The notes under the pieces are model-generated. The model was not told the origin of the DNA. It was given only the letters and a program-made list of their open reading frames with translations, and searched no databases. This document shows, piece after piece, positions 30,231-39,887 of a stretch of DNA of 64,000 bases. This stretch comes from Mycobacterium dioxanotrophicus (GTDB taxonomy: Bacteria > Actinomycetota > Actinomycetes > Mycobacteriales > Mycobacteriaceae). Both the position numbers and the translations under genes were made by a program. How positions within the stretch are numbered: position 1 is the stretch's first letter; every line of letters begins with the position of its first letter. The stretch spans positions 620,001 through 684,000 of the forward strand of contig NZ_CP020809.1 of NCBI RefSeq assembly GCF_002157835.1, in the 5' to 3' direction.

Positions 30231-31003
30231 CGCGCCGACGCGACCTGCTGCGAACCGAGGAACCCGGCGATCCCGCGGACGATGGCGTCGGCGTATTTCT
30301 GCCTGCCCTCCGGCGACTTCATCAGCGAGGAGTCGACCGGGTTCTTCATGTTGCCGCACTCGACGAGGACCGACGGGTACTGCGCGAGGTTGAGCCCGGC
30401 GATGTCGGAGCGGGCATCCAGCCCGCCCGAGCCGATGTAGGTGGCCGGCGGGATACCCGACGCGGAGATCTGATCGCGCATCACCTTCGCGAACTGCACC
30501 GACGGACCGGCCTGCACGGCGTTGAGTGGCGGCGACGAGTAGAGCACGTGGAAGCCGCGGCCGTTGGCGGGGCCGCCGTCGGCGTGGATCGCGACGATGG
30601 CGTTCGGGTGCACGGCGTTGGCCATCGCGGCGCGGGCGTCGACGCACGGCCCCACCGAGGTGTCGTCGCCGCGCGTCATCGCCGTCCGTACCCCCAGGGC
30701 GGTCAGCGCGGCCCGGACCCGCAGCGTGGTGTCCCAGGTGAAGGTGTGCTCGGGATAGCCGTCGTCGGTCGAGGTGCCACTGGCCTGGCAGTCCTTGGTG
30801 CCGCCACGGCCGGTCGGGACCTGTCTGCTGATCGAGGCGTCGTTCGCTCCGTTGTGGCCGGGATCGAGGAAGACGATCATCCCGGCGAGGTTCGCGGGTG
30901 CGGCATGGGCTATCGGTGCGGCGGCGGTCGAGACAGCGATGAGCACGCTGCTGGCAACCGCGGTGCCGACACGCAGGCAGGCTGGGACTCGCACGGGCGC
31001 CAC
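30227..31003 (-). CDS. ami1: N-acetylmuramoyl-L-alanine amidase Ami1 (zinc amidase_3)
   Basis: 258 residues. A Sec signal (about 1-34, ending AHAAPA) exports it. The amidase_3 fold shows zinc ligands His in FLDPGHNG, Glu in DGYPEHTF and His in AIHADGG, and the catalytic Glu in VLVECGNMKN. Two Cys (KDCQ and GPCVD) probably form the disulfide known in the M. tuberculosis orthologue Rv3717. It cleaves the stem peptide from MurNAc during septal peptidoglycan processing and lacks a wall-binding domain. The start is a GTG at 31003. The gene is convergent with the SRPBCC gene. Confidence 0.92.
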   Translation of the reverse strand: MAPVRVPACLRVGTAVASSVLIAVSTAAAPIAHAAPANLAGMIVFLDPGHNGANDASISRQVPTGRGGTKDCQASGTSTDDGYPEHTFTWDTTLRVRAALTALGVRTAMTRGDDTSVGPCVDARAAMANAVHPNAIVAIHADGGPANGRGFHVLYSSPPLNAVQAGPSVQFAKVMRDQISASGIPPATYIGSGGLDARSDIAGLNLAQYPSVLVECGNMKNPVDSSLMKSPEGRQKYADAIVRGIAGFLGSQQVASAR

Positions 31004-31107
31004 GGTAGCCCGGGCGCCGTCTAGGCTGGAAGGTCAAACCGCCGCGCTCGAGCGGAGAGAAACCAAGTCGAGACCAAGACGCAACCAACACGGCAAGGGG
31101 ACCTGTC

Positions 31108-31440
31108 ATGCAACCCGGAGGCACACCCGACATGTCGGCACTGCTCGCACAGGCACAGCAGGTGCAGCAGCAGCTGATGGAGGCCCAGGAGGCGATGACC
31201 AACGCGGAGGTCGAGGGTCAGGCAGGCGGAGGTCTGGTCAAGGTCACGGTGAAGGGCAGCGGCGAGGTCGTCGCCGTGTCGATCGATCCGAAGGTCATCG
31301 ATCCGTCCGATCCGGAGACCCTGCAGGACCTCATCGTGGGCGCTTTCGCCGACGCGTCGGCGCAGGTGCAGGAGATGGCGCAAAGCCGCCTGGGCCCGCT
31401 GGCCGGCGGGTTGAGCGGCTTCGGCATCCCGGGACTGTAG
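31108..31440 (+). CDS. YbaB/EbfC-family nucleoid-associated protein
   Basis: 110 residues. The Gln-rich N-terminal helix ([19 protein letters not shown]) and the beta core [21 protein letters not shown] followed by [10 protein letters not shown] are the YbaB/EbfC signature. The dimer binds DNA. It is 10 bp upstream of recR, the classical dnaX-ybaB-recR association, here without dnaX directly adjacent. A Gly/Leu-rich C-terminal tail ([16 protein letters not shown]) is actinobacterial. Confidence 0.92.
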   Translation: MQPGGTPDMSALLAQAQQVQQQLMEAQEAMTNAEVEGQAGGGLVKVTVKGSGEVVAVSIDPKVIDPSDPETLQDLIVGAFADASAQVQEMAQSRLGPLAGGLSGFGIPGL

Positions 31441-31450
31441 GTGTTCTGGA

Positions 31451-32062
31451 GTGTTTGAGGGTCCGGTTCAGGATCTGATCGACGAGCTGGGCAAACTGCC
31501 CGGCATCGGCCCGAAGAGCGCGCAGCGCATCGCGTTTCATCTGCTGAGCGTCGAGCCGCCCGACATCGACCGGCTCACGGCCGTGCTGGGCCGCATCCGC
31601 GACGGGGTCACGTTCTGCGAGGTGTGCGGCAACGTGTCCGACGCGCAGCGCTGCCGGATCTGCAGTGACCCCCGGCGTGACGCGTCGTTGGTGTGCGTCG
31701 TCGAGGAACCCAAGGACGTGCAGGCCGTCGAGCGCACGCGCGAGTTCCGCGGCCGCTACCACGTGCTCGGCGGCGCGCTGGACCCGTTGTCCGGTATCGG
31801 GCCCGACCAGCTGCGCATCCGTGAGCTGCTGAACCGGATCGGGGAACGTGTCGATGGCGTCGACGTGGCCGAGGTGATCATCGCCACCGACCCGAACACC
31901 GAGGGCGAGGCGACCGCCACCTACCTGGTGCGGATGCTGCGCGACATCCCGGGGCTGACCGTGACGCGCATCGCCTCGGGCCTGCCGATGGGCGGGGATC
32001 TGGAGTTCGCCGACGAGCTCACCCTCGGCCGCGCCTTGGCCGGCCGCCGCGCGATGGCCTGA
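31451..32062 (+). CDS. recR: Recombination mediator RecR
   Basis: 203 residues, normal length. Helix-hairpin-helix [20 protein letters not shown], a Cys4 zinc finger ([16 protein letters not shown], about 57-72), the Toprim domain ([27 protein letters not shown]) and the C-terminal Walker B-like region. With RecO and RecF it loads RecA on gaps. GTG start 10 bp after the YbaB-family stop. Confidence 0.97.
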   Translation: MFEGPVQDLIDELGKLPGIGPKSAQRIAFHLLSVEPPDIDRLTAVLGRIRDGVTFCEVCGNVSDAQRCRICSDPRRDASLVCVVEEPKDVQAVERTREFRGRYHVLGGALDPLSGIGPDQLRIRELLNRIGERVDGVDVAEVIIATDPNTEGEATATYLVRMLRDIPGLTVTRIASGLPMGGDLEFADELTLGRALAGRRAMA

Positions 32063-32073
32063 ATTCTTTGGTC

Positions 32074-32132
32074 CCGAGTGGCCAGTTACCGCACAATTTT
32101 CCGCGTTCGGCGTGCGACAACTGGCCACTCGG
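32074..32132. terminator. Palindromic element after recR (repeat copy 1)
   Basis: CCGAGTGGCCAGTT (32074-32087) pairs with AACTGGCCACTCGG (32119-32132), with an inner GCAC/GTGC pair and an A/T-containing loop. It lies between recR and the next co-directional gene and is probably a terminator. A related sequence occurs at 32869-32918. Confidence 0.65.
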
Positions 32133-32154
32133 CGGGATCTACTAGCGTCGAATC

Positions 32155-32868
32155 ATGCCCGACCTGCTTGAGTTGGCTCCCTCGCTGTATCGGCTGCGCA
32201 TTCCCGGTGACCGCGCGCATCTGCTGAACTGCTATCTCTGGCTCGGTCCGGACGGTGTGACGCTCGTCGACACCGGCTGGCCCGACAGCGCCGCGTTGAT
32301 CGGTGAGGCCTTGACGGCGTTGGGCCGCTCCCGCGCCGACGTGAAACGCGTTGTGCTGACCCATTTTCACGAAGACCACTGCGGCTCGGCTGCCGAGATC
32401 GCCGGCTGGTCGGGCGCTGAAGTGGTTGCCGGCGTGGATGATTCGACCTACATACGCGGTGACGAGCCGGGGCCGCTGCCGGTGCTCACCGACGGTGAGC
32501 GGGCGATCCGGCCGGACTTCGAAACCTCACCGCACGGCCCCGCGTGCCGCGTCGACCGCTCGGTGCGCGACGGCGATGTGCTCGACCTCGCCGGAGGCGC
32601 CCGCATCGTCGCCGCAGCCGGGCACACGCCGGGCAGCATCGGGTTGTACCTGCCCGCTGCTGACGCCGTACTCACCGGTGATGCGGTCGCGGAGTTCAAC
32701 GGACAGGTGATCCTCGGAGTCTTCAACACCGACCGGCGCGCCGCCACCGAGTCGCTGGAACGACTCGCGGCCACCGGCGCGCAGGTCGCCGGATTTGGTC
32801 ACGGGGACGCGGTGCTCACCGACGCTGCGGCGCGGATCGCCGCAGCGGTCGACCCCTTCGTCCCGTGA
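32155..32868 (+). CDS. Metallo-beta-lactamase-fold hydrolase
   Basis: 237 residues. The zinc motif THFHEDHCGS (about 70-79), His in AAGHTPGSIGLY and Asp in LTGDAVAEFNG, plus a late His (FGHGD) make a complete dinuclear MBL site. Not a known antibiotic beta-lactamase; closest in style to the glyoxalase II/lactonase-like general MBL hydrolases. No signal peptide. It is bracketed by two copies of a palindromic element (32074-32132 and 32869-32918). It appears as an addition between recR and gatD relative to the M. tuberculosis order recalled, or corresponds to a poorly conserved gene there. Substrate unknown. Confidence 0.85.
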   Translation: MPDLLELAPSLYRLRIPGDRAHLLNCYLWLGPDGVTLVDTGWPDSAALIGEALTALGRSRADVKRVVLTHFHEDHCGSAAEIAGWSGAEVVAGVDDSTYIRGDEPGPLPVLTDGERAIRPDFETSPHGPACRVDRSVRDGDVLDLAGGARIVAAAGHTPGSIGLYLPAADAVLTGDAVAEFNGQVILGVFNTDRRAATESLERLAATGAQVAGFGHGDAVLTDAAARIAAAVDPFVP

Positions 32869-32918
32869 ATGGCCAGTTATTGCACGCTTTTTCGGAGTTT
32901 CCGTGCAACAAGTGGCCA
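32869..32918. repeat. Palindromic element between the MBL gene and gatD (repeat copy 2)
   Basis: TGGCCAGTTATTGCAC is mirrored by GTGCAACAAGTGGCCA. The arms share the TGGCCAGTT...GCAC core with the element at 32074-32132, so the two are members of one dispersed family. Its position between convergent stops suits a bidirectional terminator. Confidence 0.6.
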
Positions 32919-32931
32919 GTCGACGGTAGGG

Positions 32932-33642
32932 CTAGACCCGCCGCGGCGCCGCGAACCGTTCGCGCCGCAACAGGTCGACCTCGGGCAGTTCCAGTGGTGG
33001 CAGTTCACCGACCACACGGGTCAGCAGGTGATCGGCCAGCTCCGGGTTGCGCGCCAGGCATGGCCCGTGGAGATAGGTGGCGACCACGCTGCCCTGCACT
33101 GCGCCGTCGTAACCGTCCCCGGCCCGGTTGCCCGCGCCTTTGGTGACTGCCGCCAATGGGCGGGCATCAGGGCCGAGAACCGTTCCGCCGCGGTGGTTTT
33201 CGAAGCCGGTCAGCGGCTGGGTGAGCCCGTCCAGCAGCGGTGTGGATGCCACTTCACCGATGGTCCTGGCCTCTTGCGGCGACGTTGTGACGTCCAGCAG
33301 GCCGACGCCTTCGACGCGTTCGCCTGCCGAGGTCTCATACCAATGCCCCAGGACCTGGATCGCCGCGCAGATCGCCAGCACGGGAGCGCCCCGCGAAACC
33401 GCCTGCTGCAGACCGGGATACCGGATCAGGTGCTTGGTGGCCAGGCGTTGTGCGTAGTCCTCGGCGCCGCCGAGGGTGTAGAGGTCACACGAGCTGGGAA
33501 CCGGGTCGGCAAGGGTGATCTCGACGATCTCCGCGTCGATGCCACGCAGCCGAAGCCGCTGCCGCAGCACCACAGCATTGCCGCTGTCGCCATAGGTGCC
33601 CATGACATCGGGGAGCACCAGCCCGATCTGCACAGCACTCAT
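32932..33642 (-). CDS. gatD: GatD, glutaminase subunit of the MurT/GatD lipid II amidotransferase
   Basis: 236 residues from the ATG at 33642, whose ATGA overlaps the murT stop. A class I glutamine amidotransferase domain of the CobB/CobQ-like type: nucleophile Cys in VLAICAAIQVLG (about residue 93) and the His in ATYLHGPCLARNPELADH. It supplies ammonia to MurT for amidation of the alpha-carboxyl of D-Glu in lipid II, needed for peptidoglycan cross-linking. Matches Rv3713 (formerly cobQ2) by order. Longer N-terminal readings are unconserved. Confidence 0.93.
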   Translation of the reverse strand: MSAVQIGLVLPDVMGTYGDSGNAVVLRQRLRLRGIDAEIVEITLADPVPSSCDLYTLGGAEDYAQRLATKHLIRYPGLQQAVSRGAPVLAICAAIQVLGHWYETSAGERVEGVGLLDVTTSPQEARTIGEVASTPLLDGLTQPLTGFENHRGGTVLGPDARPLAAVTKGAGNRAGDGYDGAVQGSVVATYLHGPCLARNPELADHLLTRVVGELPPLELPEVDLLRRERFAAPRRV

Positions 33643-34892
33643 GAGATCCGCCGATTCAGTTGCAAGAACGCGGTGTAGTTCGCGATCACCTCGACATGCC
33701 CGGGCGGGCACGAGTCGATCGCGGCGACCGTGTCGTGTACCAGCGTGTGTTCGACCCCCGCGTAGCCCAGCCGCACCGCCAGGTCGGTGCCCCGTTCACC
33801 GGCGGCCACCACGACAGCGTCGGTGCCGGCTTCTCGTCGCGCAAGCGGCTCATCGGCGAAGTGCTCGAAGCTCACATCCCACAACCACGAGAGGTCCTCA
33901 CCGTCGGGCACCTGCCCGTTGACGGAGATGACGACGCCGGCCGCCTGCTTGTCCACCATCGACAGCGCCTCCTGCCATCCGGCCGGATTCTTCGCGAGCA
34001 GGATCCGGGCGGTGTGCGAGCCGATCTGCACGGTGCGGTAGCGGCCTGCCACCTCGTCGACGCCGGAGACGGCGGCCACGGCGGCAGCCGGGTCCGCGCC
34101 GAGCGCGACCGCCGCCGCGACGGCCTGGGTGGCGTTGCCGCGGTTGACGGCGCCGGGCAGCGCCAGCGTCATCGGCAGGACCAGCCCGTCGGGGCCGTAG
34201 ATGTGGGTGTCGTCGAACCACCACTGCGGGCTGGGACGCTTGAAGTCGCTTCCGGTGGAGTACCAGCTGACGCCGTCGCGCACGATGATCTCGCCGGAGC
34301 GCGGGCAGCTGACCGAATCGCCGGCCCAGCTGCCGCCGGCCGCCACCCACACCACGTTGGGGTTGTCGTAGGCGGCCGAGGTCATCAGGACGTCGTCGCA
34401 GTTGGCCACGATCACCGCGTCCGGATGCCGGGCCAGGCCGCCCCGCAGCGTGCGCTCGATGTGGTTGATCTCCCCGACCCGGTCCAGCTGGTCGCGGGAC
34501 AGGTTGAGCAGCACGATCACCGAGGGGTCCACGGCATCTGAGACGTGTGGGACGTGCATCTCGTCGACTTCGAGCGCGGCCAGATTCGCGGTGCGGGCCC
34601 CAGCCAGCGCCGCCACCAGCCCGGCGTCCATGTTGGCGCCCTCCGAGTTGCTGGCCACCGGGCCCACGGTGGCCAGCGCCGCCGCGGTCATCCGGGTGGT
34701 GGTCGACTTGCCGTTGGTGCCGGTCACCACCACCGTGCGACGGCCCCGTCCGAGCTGGCGCAGGATCGAGGAGTCCAGAGTCATCGCGACCAGGCCGCCG
34801 ATCATTGCGCCTGCGCCGCGGCCGGTCACCCGCGACGCCCAGCGTGCGGATGCTCCGGCCGCGAGTGCGGCACGTCCGCGCAGGGTCAGCAT
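33639..34892 (-). CDS. murT: MurT, Mur ligase-like lipid II isoglutaminyl synthase subunit
   Basis: 417 residues. The Mur-ligase P-loop is VVVTGTNGKSTTTR (about 53-66), with the EVDEMHVP and NLSRDQLDR motifs, a Mur central domain and the C-terminal DUF1727 domain that contacts GatD. Odd: the inserted Cys4 zinc ribbon of staphylococcal and streptococcal MurT appears reduced to a single Cys (VSCPRSGE then WYSTGSDFKRP where WxCxxC is expected). It activates the D-Glu carboxyl of lipid II with ATP. Coupled to gatD by a 4-bp overlap; divergent from the DnaQ-like gene. Confidence 0.92.
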   Translation of the reverse strand: MLTLRGRAALAAGASARWASRVTGRGAGAMIGGLVAMTLDSSILRQLGRGRRTVVVTGTNGKSTTTRMTAAALATVGPVASNSEGANMDAGLVAALAGARTANLAALEVDEMHVPHVSDAVDPSVIVLLNLSRDQLDRVGEINHIERTLRGGLARHPDAVIVANCDDVLMTSAAYDNPNVVWVAAGGSWAGDSVSCPRSGEIIVRDGVSWYSTGSDFKRPSPQWWFDDTHIYGPDGLVLPMTLALPGAVNRGNATQAVAAAVALGADPAAAVAAVSGVDEVAGRYRTVQIGSHTARILLAKNPAGWQEALSMVDKQAAGVVISVNGQVPDGEDLSWLWDVSFEHFADEPLARREAGTDAVVVAAGERGTDLAVRLGYAGVEHTLVHDTVAAIDSCPPGHVEVIANYTAFLQLNRRIS

Positions 34893-34966
34893 TCCGGCGA
34901 TTTTAGGTGCACGACACGCTGGCCCGCCGAGCGAGGTTGTCGGACTTGCGTGCCATCCTGGCGACT

Positions 34967-35980
34967 ATGAGCACCGCACCGCCGTTGACGGCCCGCCCGT
35001 CGTGGGGCCGACCGGCAGCCGAGCCGGGCGCGGGCTGGGCCGTCGTTGATGTGGAGACCTCGGGTTTCCGGCCCGGGCAGGCCCGCATCGTGAGCGTGGC
35101 CGCGCTGGCGGTCGGCGACGACGGCAGTGTCGAGCGCAGCGTCGCAAGCCTGCTCAATCCGGGCGTCGATCCGGGTCCCACCCACGTGCACGGGCTCACC
35201 GCGGAGATGCTGGAAGGCCAGCCCACCTTCGCTGACGTCGTCGATCAGCTCATCGACGTGCTGCGTGGTCGCACGCTGGTGGCCCACAACGTCGGATTCG
35301 ACTACGGCTTTCTCACCGCCGAGGCCGAGTTGGTCGGAGCCGAGCTGCCCATCGACTCGGTGATGTGCACGGTCGAGCTCGCTCGCCGGCTGGAACTGGG
35401 CACGGAGAACCTGCGGCTGGAGACGCTGGCAGCACACTGGGGTGTCAGCCAGATGCGCCCGCACGACGCGCTCGACGATGCCCAGGTGCTGGCGCAGATC
35501 CTCAAGCCCACCCTGGCCCGGGCCCGCGACCGCAAGGTGTGGCTGCCGCTGCGCGAGGTCGGCCGCCGGCGCTGGCCCAACGGCCAGGTCACCCATGACG
35601 AGCTGCGGCCGTTGAAGGTGCTGGCGTCGCGGCTGCCGTGTCCGTATGCCAACCCGGGGGCGTACGTGCCGGGCCGGCCGCTGGTGCAGGGCATGCGGGT
35701 CGCGCTGTCGGCCGAGATGACGCGCACGCATGAGGAGGTCATCGAGCGCATCCTCGATGCCGGCCTGGCCTACACCGATGCGGTCGATCAGCAGACCTCG
35801 TTGGTGATCTGCAACGAGACCGCCCCGGATCAGGGCAAGGGGTACCAGGCGTGTGAGCTGGGGGTGCCACTGGTCGCCGACGGGGAGTTCATGACCCTCA
35901 TCGGCCACGTCGTGGGTGGGACCGATGTCGAGGAGTTCGTCGACAGCCCGCCCGACGGCGACCAGTTCACGTTGTTCTAG
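34967..35980 (+). CDS. DnaQ-like DEDDh exonuclease with C-terminal BRCT domain
   Basis: 337 residues from the ATG at 34967; a further upstream reading adds 20 unconserved residues. Exo I motif VVDVETSG (about 26-33), Exo II AHNVGFDYGF and Exo III PHDALDDA give a complete DEDDh site (Asp, Glu, Asp, His, Asp). The C-terminal part (about 235-325) resembles a BRCT domain (GMRVALSAEM...SLVICNE...KGYQACELGVPLVADGEFM). It corresponds to Rv3711c. In mycobacteria the replicative proofreading is done by the PHP domain of DnaE1, so this enzyme is thought to be a repair or backup exonuclease. Confidence 0.9.
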   Translation: MSTAPPLTARPSWGRPAAEPGAGWAVVDVETSGFRPGQARIVSVAALAVGDDGSVERSVASLLNPGVDPGPTHVHGLTAEMLEGQPTFADVVDQLIDVLRGRTLVAHNVGFDYGFLTAEAELVGAELPIDSVMCTVELARRLELGTENLRLETLAAHWGVSQMRPHDALDDAQVLAQILKPTLARARDRKVWLPLREVGRRRWPNGQVTHDELRPLKVLASRLPCPYANPGAYVPGRPLVQGMRVALSAEMTRTHEEVIERILDAGLAYTDAVDQQTSLVICNETAPDQGKGYQACELGVPLVADGEFMTLIGHVVGGTDVEEFVDSPPDGDQFTLF

Positions 35981-36363
35981 CTCAGCGCCTTGGCCTTGAG
36001 GGACTCGTACTCGGCCTGGTTGATCGTTCCCGCGTCGAGCAGTGCCTTGGCGTCGGCGATCTCCTGGGCGGGGGTGCGGCCTGCCGCCTCACGGATGTAG
36101 GCGTCGGTCTCCTGCTTGGCCGCAGCGGCGGCCGTGGCCGCGCGCTGGGCCATCCCCTTGCCGCGGGCGATCAGGTAGATGAACGCCGTGAGCCAGGGGA
36201 ACACGATCAGGAAGATCACCCAGACGGCCTTGATCCAGCCGGAGGTCTCATGATCGCGCCAGAACAGGTCCCCCAGGATCTGGAACAGCACCAGCAAATA
36301 TGCAATCCACGCAAAGATGATCAGGAAGTGCCAGAGAAAGTCCCACGATGATCCCCAGTCCAT
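35977..36363 (-). CDS. Small membrane protein with phospholipase D-nuclease N-terminal-like and SHOCT domains
   Basis: 128 residues. Two membrane segments (about 9-31 and 44-66) with the PLDc_N-type WRDHETSGWIKAVWVI loop, a short Ala-rich helix, then a C-terminal SHOCT motif (AQEIADAKALLDAGTINQAEYESLKAKALS split over the last 30 residues). SHOCT modules mediate oligomerisation or targeting; function unknown. ATG 36363 follows AAAGGAG. Its stop shares CTAG with the convergent DnaQ-like gene. Confidence 0.85.
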   Translation of the reverse strand: MDWGSSWDFLWHFLIIFAWIAYLLVLFQILGDLFWRDHETSGWIKAVWVIFLIVFPWLTAFIYLIARGKGMAQRAATAAAAAKQETDAYIREAAGRTPAQEIADAKALLDAGTINQAEYESLKAKALS

Positions 36364-36415
36364 GGGTGGCTCCTTTGGAATTGTCGGCTGCGTAGCTGAT
36401 CTACGCTTCCGTCAG

Positions 36416-38251
<1,836 letters not shown>

Positions 38252-38269
38252 TCAGACCGGCGCATCGCG

Positions 38270-38313
38270 AAAACCCGCGACGGGAGGCCAGTCTGGATCA
38301 GACCCCGTCGCGG
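38270..38313 (-). promoter_or_regulatory. leuA attenuator: terminator-like hairpin with T-tract
   Basis: On the minus strand CCGCGACGGG (38313-38304) pairs perfectly with CCCGTCGCGG (38284-38275), followed by TTTT (38273-38270). The 5' arm overlaps the last codons of the leader peptide (38298-38348), so a ribosome stalled at the upstream Leu codons would affect folding. This is the layout of a transcription attenuator, about 45 nt before the leuA ATG. Confidence 0.75.
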
Positions 38314-38348
38314 CGTCCGAGAAGGAGCACCCGCTGCACAGTCAACAT
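38298..38348 (-). CDS. leuL: LeuL leader peptide of leuA
   Basis: A 16-codon ORF reading MLTVQRVLLLGRRDGV then TGA. Four of 16 codons are Leu, three consecutive (CTC CTT CTC) immediately upstream of the attenuator stem. A recognisable Shine-Dalgarno is not obvious. Leucine-rich leaders upstream of leuA are known in actinobacteria. When charged tRNA-Leu is scarce the ribosome should stall at the Leu triplet and prevent the terminator at 38275-38313 from forming. Confidence 0.75.
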   Translation of the reverse strand: MLTVQRVLLLGRRDGV

Positions 38349-38550
38349 CACCGCTGACTGTACTCCGCGTCCCTGTTCCACCCCAAACCTGAGCGTGCGC
38401 CACCGTCCTCCGATCGGGGGACGGCACATTCAGCCGGCACATCCTCCAGTCGCTCGACAGACCTGGACGGCTGTGCGCGGCATTCTTGTCTCAACGGCGA
38501 AACAAGCCGAAGAAACAATCGAAATAGCCACTCACGCAAAGGAATTCGAA

Positions 38551-38778
38551 ATGATCACCACCAAGAGCATCGTCCGGATCGCCGCTCTGCCGATCCTGTC
38601 CGCCGGCGCCATCGGCGCGGCCGCCCTCGGCCTGGCCGGCACCGCATCCGCTCAAGGCCCCACCGGCCCGGGTCACGTGTACAGCCCCGACACCTACGCC
38701 ACCCCGGCGCCGGACGTGATGCCGGGCTGGCACAACCACCATGGCGCCTGGCGCATCACCAACCTGCAGAACCAGTAG
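38551..38778 (+). CDS. Small secreted protein, unknown function
   Basis: 75 residues. A Sec signal (about 1-34: MITTKS, hydrophobic Ala/Gly/Leu core, cleavage after TASA) leaves a mature peptide of about 41 residues beginning QGPTGPGHVYSPDTYATP and ending with an His/Trp-containing stretch (MPGWHNHHGAWRITNLQNQ). No Cys, so no disulfides. AAGGAA stands 8 nt before the ATG. It lies divergent from leuA. Small secreted mycobacterial proteins of this type are common and mostly uncharacterised. Confidence 0.75.
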   Translation: MITTKSIVRIAALPILSAGAIGAAALGLAGTASAQGPTGPGHVYSPDTYATPAPDVMPGWHNHHGAWRITNLQNQ

Positions 38779-38830
38779 TGCCGCAGAGGGGCCGTCCCCG
38801 AGGTGGGATGGCCCCACGCGTACGCGGGGC

Positions 38831-39172
38831 TCAGGCCTCGAGCCTGGCCCGCACCGCGTCGAGCCGCTGTCGCAGCTCGGTCTCGTCGATCACGCCGCGC
38901 ACCAGCAGCGAGTGCGCCAAGGACACCAATTGGTTCTCGGGGTAGGGCAGGTCCGCATAGAGCGTCGCCGAGAGTTCGTCTTCCTCGTCACGGCGTTCCT
39001 TGAAGCTGAGTCTCCCTGTCCCGCAAGCGGAATGGTCGAGTGCATCGCAGAGACCGTCGAGGCTGGTCTTCCACGGCGGTACGGGATTCTCGACGCCGTA
39101 CTTGGCGGCCATCCGGGGCCACACCTGGTTGCGGTCGACGATGGTCTTCAGCGTCGAGATGTCGTCAGCCAT
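38831..39172 (-). CDS. Nitrile hydratase/thiocyanate hydrolase-associated small protein (accessory/activator type)
   Basis: 113 residues, no signal or membrane segment. Helical protein with the pattern NQVWPRMAAKYGV, PPWKTSLDGLCDALD, FKERRDEEDELSATLYADLPYPENQLVSLAHSLL, similar in style to the N-terminal helical part of nitrile hydratase beta subunits and to small activator proteins that load metal into the alpha subunit. It has two Cys (GLCDAL and SACGTG). It starts 4 bp after the alpha-subunit stop on the same strand, so it belongs to the operon. Exact role is inference. Confidence 0.6.
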   Translation of the reverse strand: MADDISTLKTIVDRNQVWPRMAAKYGVENPVPPWKTSLDGLCDALDHSACGTGRLSFKERRDEEDELSATLYADLPYPENQLVSLAHSLLVRGVIDETELRQRLDAVRARLEA

Positions 39173-39176
39173 GCCG

Positions 39177-39887
39177 TCACTCCGCCGGGTGGACCGCAGG
39201 TCGGGTGTCGACGATCACATTGGTGGTGACGCCCGGCCTGGGCAGCGCGACGCCGATGAGGCAGTCCCGCGTGATGATCTCGGCGAGCTGATCCTCGTCC
39301 CAGCCGTCGGTGCCATCGGGGCGCATGGGCATGACCATGAAGCGATGCTTCTGGTTGGAATCCTCGACGCGGACCTCCACGTCGTCGGGCAGGTACAGGC
39401 CGAATTCGGCGAGCACCTGGCGCGGCCAACGCACCAGACGTCGGCGGTAGTTGGGGGTGCGGTACCACTCGGGTGAATTGCCGAGGATGGGCCGCGGGTA
39501 GCACGAGCACAGCGCGCAGACGATCACGTTGTGCAGGGTCGGAGTGTCTTCGAGGATCTTGAACGCGGTGAAATCGCTCGGCGTACCGAAGCCGGTCGGT
39601 TCGAGCCAGTCGACGCCGACGGCTTTGCTCGCGGCCAGCGCGTCGGTCAGCGCGAGCTGTTTGAAGTCCGGGTCCAGCCAGGCACGCGCGACCAGGCGGG
39701 CGGCCGGTGTCGGCCCGATCTGCTCGGCGAACTCGGTGAACCGGCGGTGTTCCTCAGCGGTGAAGATGCCCTTCTCGATGCACAGTTCACGCAGGGCGAT
39801 CTCGAGCACTTCGAAGTCGGTGATCTCGTCCACCATGGGCTTGACCGTGCGCGCATGGTCGTGATCGTGATCGTGGTGATCCGTCAT
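39177..39887 (-). CDS. Nitrile hydratase alpha / thiocyanate hydrolase gamma-type metal subunit
   Basis: 236 residues. The metal claw is VCALCSCY with Cys124, Cys127 and Cys129; in known enzymes these bind low-spin Co(III) or Fe(III) and two are oxidised to sulfinic/sulfenic acid. The residue after the first Cys is Thr in cobalt and Ser in iron nitrile hydratases; here it is Ala. Downstream PRPILGNSPEWYRTPNYRRR resembles thiocyanate hydrolase gamma (ScnC) more than nitrile hydratase (CYPWPVLG). The N-terminus is His-rich (HHDHDHDH), a likely metal-storage or chelating tag. The ATG overlaps the beta-subunit stop (TGATG). Product would be ammonia plus carbonyl sulfide for thiocyanate, or an amide for a nitrile; no amidase is nearby. 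Confidence 0.8.
   Translation of the reverse strand: MTDHHDHDHDHARTVKPMVDEITDFEVLEIALRELCIEKGIFTAEEHRRFTEFAEQIGPTPAARLVARAWLDPDFKQLALTDALAASKAVGVDWLEPTGFGTPSDFTAFKILEDTPTLHNVIVCALCSCYPRPILGNSPEWYRTPNYRRRLVRWPRQVLAEFGLYLPDDVEVRVEDSNQKHRFMVMPMRPDGTDGWDEDQLAEIITRDCLIGVALPRPGVTTNVIVDTRPAVHPAE

Noticed and set aside
29555..31024. 489-residue plus-strand ORF across the SRPBCC and ami1 genes
   Set aside because: It is out of frame with the SRPBCC gene and antisense to ami1; composition is Arg/Gly/His-rich.
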